Of a stretch of DNA of 11,678 bases, positions 6,458 through 11,678 are shown in pieces. Below the pieces are notes generated by a model, which was not told the DNA's origin, ran no database searches, and worked only from the letters and a program-made list of their open reading frames with translations. Every line of letters starts with the position of its first letter. Position 1 is the first letter of the stretch. Both the position numbers and the translations under genes were made by a program. This DNA is from JBLNDG01 sp050261415 (GTDB lineage: Bacteria; Bacillota; Clostridia; Lutisporales; Lutisporaceae): assembly GCA_050261415.1 (NCBI GenBank), contig JBLNDG010000171.1, forward strand, positions 1 through 11,678. The letters are read 5' to 3'.

Positions 6458-7345
6458 TTATGATTTTCTTGCTGAAGATAACCCCATTAGGCTGCCTGCA
6501 ACTCCTATAGCTGCGCTCAGTGAGATAACCAATATAACCATATGGGCTATAAGAGTCTCAATGGGTGGCAAAGGAATGAAAGGCAGAGGGCCTGCTATCT
6601 GCGCATAAATATATTTTAGTGAAAAAGCTGCCAGGACCGATGCAAATATGCCTCCTCCCAAAGTCAGCAGCAATCCTTCCAGCAGGAACGGAAATGCAAT
6701 AAAAGATTCCGGAGCACCGAGAAGTCTCAAGGTGTCTATTTGCTCCTTGTTGCTGTATATACCCAGTCTTATTATATGGGATATTATAACCACCGTAGAT
6801 ACAGCAACAGCAATTACAACCAGATACCCGGAAAATTGCAGCACATCGGCAATATTACGGAGGCGGTTCAATATCTCCCTGTTATCTCTAACATGATCAA
6901 TTCCCGGCATGTCCCCCAGTTTTCCGAGAATAGAGTCAATATTTTCAAGGCTGATTTTTACCTCAATGAAAGGACTAAAGGGGTTATCATCAAAGAACTC
7001 CAGGACACGGGCTTCTTTGCCCAAAATATCCACCATTCTGTCATAAGCTTCTTCTTCATTTACCAACCGTACTTCCCTTACACCTTTAATATTCCTAATC
7101 TTTTCCGCCAATTGCATTGCACCATCGTTTCCCATGCTTTCATCAAAATAAGCGCTTATCTCTGCCTCTCCTTGAATGGTTTGAACAGTCCTATTGCTTA
7201 TCCACCAGCCGGAAACAACCATTGCAAGAATTAAGAAAATAAGGCTTGTACAAAGAACAGACAGAATATTAGATATCAGATTCAGCCGAAGCATGGTTTT
7301 TGATTCCTGCAAAAAGTATCCAAAATTATAAAAAATATTCTTCAT
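6458..7345 (-). CDS. ftsX: Cell-division ABC transporter permease FtsX
   Basis: This 295-residue membrane protein has the FtsX layout: one transmembrane helix (about 22-46), a large extracytoplasmic loop (about 47-160), then three helices at about 170-195, 218-245 and 265-288, with a short polar C-terminus. The segment EQIDTLRLLGAPESFI between helices 2 and 3 is typical of FtsX. FtsX does not transport; with FtsE it passes ATP-driven shape changes through its outer loop to peptidoglycan hydrolases or their activators. The start is ATG at 7345, because GAGGTG (7357-7352) lies six bases upstream and overlaps the ftsE stop. A GTG at 7354 falls inside that site. The 5-base distance to ftsE indicates translational coupling. 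Confidence 0.93.
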   Translation of the reverse strand: MKNIFYNFGYFLQESKTMLRLNLISNILSVLCTSLIFLILAMVVSGWWISNRTVQTIQGEAEISAYFDESMGNDGAMQLAEKIRNIKGVREVRLVNEEEAYDRMVDILGKEARVLEFFDDNPFSPFIEVKISLENIDSILGKLGDMPGIDHVRDNREILNRLRNIADVLQFSGYLVVIAVAVSTVVIISHIIRLGIYSNKEQIDTLRLLGAPESFIAFPFLLEGLLLTLGGGIFASVLAAFSLKYIYAQIAGPLPFIPLPPIETLIAHMVILVISLSAAIGVAGSLMGLSSARKS

Positions 7346-7350
7346 CAAGC

Positions 7351-8019
7351 TCACCTCAGTCTTTCCAAGCTCATGCTTCCCTTTTCCATACGGAGGAGCG
7401 AAGTATCCGTACTACTGCCGATCAAATGGGTTGCATGGGTGGTGATAATCACTGCAGTGCTTTTATTCCTGAAAGAAGTCAAAAGTTCCAATATATTCAA
7501 CGCATTGTCCTTGTCCAAATTTCCGGTAGGTTCATCAGCCAGTATCAAAGACGGTTTTCTTGCCACTGCCCTGGCAATAGCTACTCTCTGGCACTCCCCC
7601 CACGACAGGTTTTCAACTAATGAATAAGTCTTATGTCCCAAGCCGACTTCCATCAAGGCATTATTGGCATTCTCCTTAAGTTGGCCTGGAGGGAGGTCCA
7701 AAAAACGCATGCCCAGCATGACATTTTCTATTGCAGTCCTTCCTTTTATCAGCCTGAACTCCTGAAAAACAGGTCCGATCGATTTACGAAGCAGTCTGAT
7801 ACCCGCGGTTTGCCCCTTAGCTATAGGTTGTCCCAACACTTCCAGCTCGCCACCCGTGGGATATTCGACTCCCATCAAAAGCTTCAGGAGGCTGGTTTTC
7901 CCCGAGCCGCTAGGTCCTGTGACATATATCATTTCGCCAGGTGCTACTTGCAGATCAATATTGGTGAGAGCCATTGTACCATCAGGATACTTCAGGCAAA
8001 CTCCCTTTGCTTTTATCAT
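7351..8019 (-). CDS. ftsE: Cell-division ABC ATPase FtsE with unusual signature motif
   Basis: This is a 222-residue ATPase of the FtsE/LolD type. It has Walker A GPSGSGKTS at residues 35-43, Q-loop Gln86, the ABC signature at 138-142, Walker B LILADE at 158-163 with Glu163, the D-loop GNLD at 166-169 and His195 as the switch histidine. It couples ATP hydrolysis to FtsX. Oddity: the signature reads LSWGE where LSGGE/Q is near universal, and is followed by CQR instead of QQR. A single base (TGG for GGG) accounts for the Trp. All other catalytic residues are intact. The start is ATG at 8019 with AGGAGG seven bases upstream. It lies between a secreted coiled-coil gene and ftsX in one operon. Confidence 0.93.
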   Translation of the reverse strand: MIKAKGVCLKYPDGTMALTNIDLQVAPGEMIYVTGPSGSGKTSLLKLLMGVEYPTGGELEVLGQPIAKGQTAGIRLLRKSIGPVFQEFRLIKGRTAIENVMLGMRFLDLPPGQLKENANNALMEVGLGHKTYSLVENLSWGECQRVAIARAVARKPSLILADEPTGNLDKDNALNILELLTSFRNKSTAVIITTHATHLIGSSTDTSLLRMEKGSMSLERLR

Positions 8020-8071
8020 CTTGTTTCCTCCTATATTCTTAAAAACCTATTTTTGCTTTTCATAAATAGTA

Positions 8072-9193
8072 CTAGAATAAATCCGGTATAATTAGCAGTT
8101 CCAGCTTCCCTTCCTGAATCTCTACAGATTGGAGTGTACTGCTGCCTAGCAACGGCTTCAAGTTAAAAACCAGATCTCCATCACGGAACAGCTCTTCTAT
8201 AGACTCGGGTTTAAGAGGCATCCCATAAAAGCTGCCTTCTTTCGCCTGAAACTTTAAAATGTTCCCTTCAATAATAACAAAATCACCTGACAATATAAGA
8301 TTCTTATCCGGCAATTCAATAGTAATTTTGTCAGGTTGGAAAGTAAATGTCAGCCTGGGCAGATTTGCCTGCTTTGAAATAATATCGTTAAAAACCTTTT
8401 CTTCTATAGAGCCCTTAACCCTGAAAAAGGAAAAAGTAATTTTCAGAGCATCAGGTGGGAATTCGCCCTTCTCTATAATACTGGAAAACTCCCTAGCCGT
8501 ATTTGAGAACAAAGGCTTGAGCTCATCCCACATTTGCTGCACTCCTGTCAGATGCTTCTGGTAGTACTCTCTTTCTCCTTTTAGGGATGCGAGGTAATCC
8601 TCCCGCTCCTTCTTTAACTCCAGCTTTTTGTTCAAGGATTCTTTTGATTGCTCCTGCTTTGTTTTCAATAGCACAAGCTTTTCTGTCAGCCCTGATTTTT
8701 GAGCTGATAGCTCTTCTTTGCTCTTCTCCAATGATTCCAAAAGTTCTCCCGTGTTACGGGTCAGATCTCTCAGAGTATTCAACCTGCGGAGAAAAGTGGT
8801 AAGGCTATCTGAATCAAGTATGATTTCCAGGTAAGACCCCGGCCCCATCCTTTGATAGCTTCTGAGAACTTGCTTGAGACCTTCCCGTTTTTTTTCATAA
8901 GCAGCTTCTTCACCGGCAATAACCGCTTCCAAGCCTTTAATTTCCTGGTTCATAGCCTTTATTTCCTGGGCAAGACTCTTTTCCTCCTGCTCTGCCGCCT
9001 CAATCTCCTGGGTAAGGGTAAATAAATTCTGTAAGATTTTCTTCTCTTCTTCTGAAATCCCTGAAAGTTTTTTCTGAATCACTGTGACAGGCTCTGGTTG
9101 TCCAAAAACAATGCTTGCGGAAAACACCTGCAAAATAAATATAACTACTAAGCTATATATTACAATTGATTTCATTTTTCTTTTCCTGAACAT
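8072..9193 (-). CDS. Secreted coiled-coil protein, candidate FtsEX effector without hydrolase domain
   Basis: This is a 373-residue exported protein. Residues 1-31 are a signal peptide (RKRK, hydrophobic core, SIVFG). Residues about 39-230 form a long charged coiled coil broken by a short hinge at about 115-145 with GPGSYLEIILDSDSL. This hinge is typical of the PcsB/CwlO coiled-coil domain that binds the outer loop of FtsX. The last part (about 245-373) is not an NlpC/P60, CHAP or M23 enzyme domain. It has no Cys/His catalytic set and alternates beta strands, with a distant resemblance to LmeA/DUF2993-type lipid-binding domains (weak). It is first in the operon, 52 bases before ftsE. The start is ATG at 9193 with GGGAGG nine bases upstream; ATG at 9175 is an alternative. 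I infer a non-catalytic FtsEX partner, functionally comparable to EnvC. Confidence 0.85.
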   Translation of the reverse strand: MFRKRKMKSIVIYSLVVIFILQVFSASIVFGQPEPVTVIQKKLSGISEEEKKILQNLFTLTQEIEAAEQEEKSLAQEIKAMNQEIKGLEAVIAGEEAAYEKKREGLKQVLRSYQRMGPGSYLEIILDSDSLTTFLRRLNTLRDLTRNTGELLESLEKSKEELSAQKSGLTEKLVLLKTKQEQSKESLNKKLELKKEREDYLASLKGEREYYQKHLTGVQQMWDELKPLFSNTAREFSSIIEKGEFPPDALKITFSFFRVKGSIEEKVFNDIISKQANLPRLTFTFQPDKITIELPDKNLILSGDFVIIEGNILKFQAKEGSFYGMPLKPESIEELFRDGDLVFNLKPLLGSSTLQSVEIQEGKLELLIIPDLF

Positions 9194-9260
9194 ATGGCCT
9201 ATCCTCCCATTTACATTAACCCCAGGTACCTTTTATACTTTATTATATTCTTATTTTACC

Positions 9261-9293
9261 AAAAAAAACTGGTGCCAGTCTAGACTGGCACCA
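9261..9293 (-). terminator. Strong rho-independent terminator
   Basis: A perfect 24-base palindrome (9270-9293; half-site TGGTGCCAGTCT) is followed on the minus strand by one G and eight T (9268-9261). It ends transcription from the minus-strand genes on its right and insulates the coiled-coil/ftsE/ftsX operon, whose AT-rich promoter region (a TATAAT at 9247-9242) lies just beyond it. Confidence 0.85.
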
Positions 9294-9340
9294 TCTCCGC
9301 TATCGGCTAAATATGCACTCCTAAGGATTGTATAAACGCA

Positions 9341-9532
9341 TTATCTAAATGATGTAACTAATGCACTGAATAGCGTTCTTATATCATATTGATATTGATT
9401 TATTGGTTCAATAGGCTTATTAACGCCTAAGAGCTTGTATACAACAATTCTTGCAGATCTGACGAAATATTCCTCAGTGAATACAACATCCTCCGGGTGC
9501 GCAGTATCAAACTCTATGATTTTTTCTCTCAT
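9341..9532 (-). CDS. Unrecognised small ORF, possible gene remnant
   Basis: This is a 63-residue ORF (ATG at 9532) with no stop interruptions and codon use like its neighbours. I do not recognise it. It contains EFDTAHPEDVVFTEEYFVRS and later YKLLGVNKPIEP and has no signal peptide or membrane segment. No ribosome site precedes 9532; the frame stays open to a GTG at 9580 that overlaps the stop of the TetR remnant, but that would place the hairpin at 9553-9585 inside the gene. It ends 48 bases before the strong terminator at 9261-9293. It may be a true small gene or the 3' end of a lost gene. Confidence 0.4.
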   Translation of the reverse strand: MREKIIEFDTAHPEDVVFTEEYFVRSARIVVYKLLGVNKPIEPINQYQYDIRTLFSALVTSFR

Positions 9533-9552
9533 TTGTATAAAATTCATGAAGA

Positions 9553-9585
9553 AAGCCGTGATAAATACAAAATTTATCACGGCTT
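9553..9585 (-). terminator. Stem-loop at the end of the TetR pseudogene
   Basis: A 13-bp perfect stem (AAGCCGTGATAAA with TTTATCACGGCTT) encloses a 7-base loop. On the minus strand the stem ends in CTT and is followed by TCTTC, a weak T-tract. It overlaps the TGA of the TetR remnant (9579-9577) and probably terminated it. Confidence 0.55.
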
Positions 9586-10172
9586 ATTCTCATATCTTTG
9601 CAGTGCCTTTATGAAATTTTCCTCTACAAGCTCGCTAAGCTCCTTTATGATATATTCCAGTTTCTCTTTCATGCCATTTTTCATCCACTGTACTACCAAA
9701 CCGATAAATGCCAGTGTATAGAAGTTGGCAATAAACCTTTTATCCGCCTCCTTGACATTCATATCACGGGAGACTTCATTGACAACTCCGATTATAAGGT
9801 CATAAGTAACGGAATAAAGGTAATCATCCAGATGTTCCCTTCCTAACGAATTCAATGTATTTAGACAAAATGCCCTGTTGTTTTCAATGTACTGAAAAAT
9901 TTTATAAAAGCCATCTGTCCAGGTTCCATAGCTCCTGTATTGTGAATGCTCTCAACAGCCTCAGTTTTATAAATTCAGGACAATAGGTCATATATATCCT
10001 GAAAATGATAATAGAAGGTCTGCCTGTTAAGGCCGCTGTCATCCACAATATTCTTAACGGATATCTTGTTTAAAGGCAAGCTCTTCATTAATTTTTTCAA
10101 TGAATTTGCAAGAGCCTTTTTTGTTATCATGGAGTTGGCCATGCAGGATATGGTAACGCTCCTCTTACTCAT
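9577..10172 (-). pseudogene. Broken TetR-family regulator (DhaS-like)
   Basis: The N-terminal part (10172 or 10142 to 9975) is a TetR helix-turn-helix: MITKKALANSLKKLMKS, KISVKNIVDDSGLNRQTFYYHF. It then meets TGA at 9977-9975, where the related pattern YDLL.WIY has Trp. Beyond the stop the frame continues as IYKTEAVESI. Near 9944 one base appears missing, and the protein continues in another frame as QYRSYGTWTDGFYKIFQYIENNRAF and on to a complete TetR C-terminal ligand domain ending at 9577. Reconstructed, the protein would be about 190 residues, normal for this group. No good ribosome site is seen for either ATG, possibly a third defect. It begins 9 bases after the Myb-repeat gene stop. Function is lost unless the stop and shift are bypassed. 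Confidence 0.82.
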
Positions 10173-10181
10173 AAAAAGTAC

Positions 10182-11144
10182 TTATATTCTCTTGGCATAT
10201 GTGCAACTCATCCTGTTTTTTCGCTTATACAGCAAATAAAGCTTTGTTTTTACTGACTCAATAGATCTGCCAAGAATAAGGCATATTTCCTTATATGTAT
10301 ATTTTTGCTTCACCATTTGGAGTAATTCCTGTTCTTCTTTTGTAGTCCAGGGTTTTATGAGTTCTTTGAAACCCTCCTTGTCACGTTCGATTTTTTGTGC
10401 CATCCATTCGGGCATTCCTCTCTTAATATTCAAAGTATTATTCCTTGCAATAAAATACGCGGTATAATATGATTTTATCTGCCCCAAATCTGCCTTTTGC
10501 GAGTTCCATTTATCCTGGTTCTTTTCCATGAATTCGCAAAGATGTTCAACAGCAATTTGATATTTTTTCTTTTTCCCTACCTTGAATTTTCTATGTCCTA
10601 TCATGCCATTCCAAATCCATGAATACAATGTTCTTATATTCACACCTAAAATACTGCTTATATCGTTAGGGGTAAGATAAATCCCGCTCGCGGTAACCTG
10701 CTCCCGTAATGACAACTGGTGCGCTTTTAGCAAAACTGAATTTCTGCTCCTATTCAGCTTTTGGGCTATGGTGTCCAAATTGATGATTCCCCATTTTTCT
10801 TTAAGAAAGTTCTCCTCCTCCAAACTCCACCGGTTTACTTCCTTCGTAACGCCTAAAGCCAGAGCCCGCTTTCGTATGGCAGATACGGTCCGATTAAGAT
10901 ACTGCGAAATTTCTTCAACAGTTAATACTTTATAATTTTTTATAATAAAGTCATCTTCCCCGCTACTCCACTTTTTTTTCAATTTATCTCCTTCCGTTTT
11001 GTGCACATCTAAGCCTAACCGCCTTGCTTTTCTCATTATACTGTCTTCTGACCTGCCGAGGTCTTCCATAATTTGTGCCAATGAAGTTGTACCCCAGTTT
11101 TTTTCTATGTATTCTATTTCCTGCCGGGTCCAATACTTTCTCAT
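10182..11144 (-). CDS. Multi-repeat Myb/SANT-like DNA-binding protein with MerR-type HTH insert
   Basis: This is a 320-residue basic, soluble protein. Four copies of a Myb/SANT- or GcrA-like unit are visible, each W[TS]..E......N/W......EI/IA..L.RS..S[VI]..KA..L. They begin at Trp5, Trp59, Trp106 and Trp266, and the distance from Trp to the RS/RT pair is 26, 26, 26 and 27 residues. Between repeats 3 and 4, residues about 155-205 (LTPNDISSILGVNIRTLYSWIWNG) resemble a MerR/excisionase-type helix-turn-helix followed by a lysine-rich wing. The linker 206-262 is helical and charged. The start is ATG at 11144, with AAGGTGAT about six bases upstream; GTG at 11153 lies within that site. This is likely a sequence-specific DNA-binding protein; related proteins occur in clostridia and phages, and its role is unknown. 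Confidence 0.85.
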   Translation of the reverse strand: MRKYWTRQEIEYIEKNWGTTSLAQIMEDLGRSEDSIMRKARRLGLDVHKTEGDKLKKKWSSGEDDFIIKNYKVLTVEEISQYLNRTVSAIRKRALALGVTKEVNRWSLEEENFLKEKWGIINLDTIAQKLNRSRNSVLLKAHQLSLREQVTASGIYLTPNDISSILGVNIRTLYSWIWNGMIGHRKFKVGKKKKYQIAVEHLCEFMEKNQDKWNSQKADLGQIKSYYTAYFIARNNTLNIKRGMPEWMAQKIERDKEGFKELIKPWTTKEEQELLQMVKQKYTYKEICLILGRSIESVKTKLYLLYKRKNRMSCTYAKRI

Positions 11145-11215
11145 GTCTATCACCTTCTTAATATTAATATCGCTAAACGGTGAATTATTTCTTGTCTCTT
11201 AGCCACTCAATCCAC

Positions 11216-11485
11216 TTATTTGAAAATTTCATCAGCGGCCTTGTTAATTAATTGGAAAACCTGCTTTTCTTTATTACCTTTAGGTTCACAATTTTTTTGC
11301 CACTCATCAAGCAATACAGCAGCCATTTCGTTCCCTTTTCTTGCATTATCAAATATGTACTTGAAGGTTTCTTTTCCCGGAACTGCAGTTTTTTTGATAA
11401 CCGGCATATTTCCCATATTATTCATATGCCTTGACTGAATTTTATTTACGGATGCTATTTGCACCCTATCAAATTTAGCAACCAT
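11216..11485 (-). CDS. Unrecognised 89-residue protein
   Basis: This is a small, basic, soluble protein with no signal peptide or membrane segment and no family I recognise. The first third is polar and rich in Asn/Met (RHMNNMGNMPVIKKT). The rest is likely two helices (ETFKYIFDNARKGNEMAAVLLDEW and KEKQVFQLINKAADEIF). The start is ATG at 11485 with a strong GAGGAGGT (11489-11496) placed close, at 3-4 bases. It lies 71 bases upstream of the Myb-repeat gene on the same strand with no terminator between, so co-transcription is likely. The gap on its right (11486-11560) holds nothing I can name. Confidence 0.75.
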   Translation of the reverse strand: MVAKFDRVQIASVNKIQSRHMNNMGNMPVIKKTAVPGKETFKYIFDNARKGNEMAAVLLDEWQKNCEPKGNKEKQVFQLINKAADEIFK

Positions 11486-11560
11486 AATACCTCCTCATAC
11501 TATTAGAATTTCAAAGCTACATAGTTAATTCTTCATCTTGCATTTACTCCTATGCCTAAT

Positions 11561-11580
11561 AAAAAAAGCGGCTCCGCCGC
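11561..11580 (-). terminator. Rho-independent terminator near right edge
   Basis: On the minus strand, GCGGC (11580-11576) pairs with GCCGC (11572-11568) around a GGA loop, and seven T (11567-11561) follow at once. The stem is short but all G-C. It ends whatever is transcribed from the right edge. Confidence 0.75.
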
Positions 11581-11603
11581 ACTTCAACTTAGTACGTCGT
11601 TAA

Positions 11604-11678
11604 TTAGCGATAATCGTTAATGGTGTAATGTACGCCGTCAACACCTGTGTAATCTTCAGGTACCATTGAACCTCCGCA
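11604..11678 (-). CDS. Partial CDS end, or complete 20-residue ORF, at the window edge
   Basis: On the minus strand a frame open at the edge reads to TAA (11606-11604), 23 bases before the terminator. Within it, ATG at 11664 is preceded by GGAGG at four bases, the same tight spacing as the 89-residue gene. It would give a complete 20-residue peptide starting MVPEDYTGVDGV and ending YTINDYR. Alternatively this is the C-terminus of a longer gene that starts outside the window; a second frame is also open to the edge. Not recognised. Confidence 0.4.
   Translation of the reverse strand, partial: CGGSMVPEDYTGVDGVHYTINDYR

Noticed and set aside
6740..7234. 164-residue plus-strand ORF opposite ftsX
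   Set aside because: Antisense shadow of a clearly recognised ftsX, with no start signal.
7633..8091. 152-residue plus-strand ORF opposite ftsE
   Set aside because: Antisense shadow of ftsE, which has all ATPase motifs on the minus strand.
2403..9977. TGA standing where Trp is expected in both broken genes, suggesting TGA recoding as Trp
   Set aside because: Intact genes in the window use TGA as a normal stop (for example ftsE at 7353-7351), and both broken genes also carry frameshifts or a TAG, so decay explains the data.
9577..11485. Prophage or integrative element suggested by the Myb-repeat and small unknown genes
   Set aside because: No integrase, recombinase, attachment repeat, tRNA or phage structural gene is visible in the window.
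1..11678. CRISPR arrays, tRNA or rRNA genes, riboswitches
   Set aside because: No regularly spaced repeats, cloverleaf sequences, rRNA segments or known riboswitch cores were seen on reading; a covariance-model scan was not possible.

Overview
The window looks like chromosome from a low-GC, probably spore-forming member of the Clostridia. The evidence is AT-rich DNA with strong AGGAGG-type ribosome sites, a clostridial AbrB-type regulator with a C-terminal zinc ribbon, a YaaH-type LysM/GH18 spore-wall enzyme (now a pseudogene), and Gram-positive style FtsEX. The exact genus is inference. No tRNA, rRNA, CRISPR array, transposase or phage structural gene was seen.

Layout. At 1-65 there is a stem-loop, probably the terminator of something outside the window. 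At 137-2139 a LysR-type regulator (-) and a YeiH-family membrane protein (+) are divergent and share a 119-base control region. At 2220-3352 (+) lies a decayed YaaH-like gene with two nonsense codons, two frameshifts and an internal deletion removing the catalytic core. It ends in front of a roughly 70-base near-perfect inverted repeat that separates it from the minus-strand genes. From 3534 to the right edge everything is on the minus strand: a YbjQ/UPF0145 protein, a divergent AbrB-like regulator with its own clear promoter, a two-gene unit of an ArsB/NhaD-type transporter followed by an unrecognised 162-residue protein, then a three-gene unit of a secreted coiled-coil protein, ftsE and ftsX.

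Right part. Beyond a strong terminator at 9261-9293 come a small unrecognised ORF, a TetR-family pseudogene (nonsense plus frameshift), a 320-residue protein with four Myb/SANT-like repeats and a MerR-like helix-turn-helix insert, an 89-residue unrecognised protein, and at the edge a terminator preceded by the end of a gene or a complete 20-residue ORF.

Most interesting. (1) The FtsEX operon starts with a secreted coiled-coil protein of the PcsB/CwlO type that has no hydrolase domain and instead a beta-rich C-terminal domain. This suggests a non-catalytic FtsEX effector, next to an FtsE whose ABC signature reads LSWGE instead of LSGGE. (2) The modular Myb-repeat DNA-binding protein. (3) The AbrB homologue that has lost the paired DNA-contact arginines. 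(4) Two heavily broken genes that can be reconstructed lesion by lesion.
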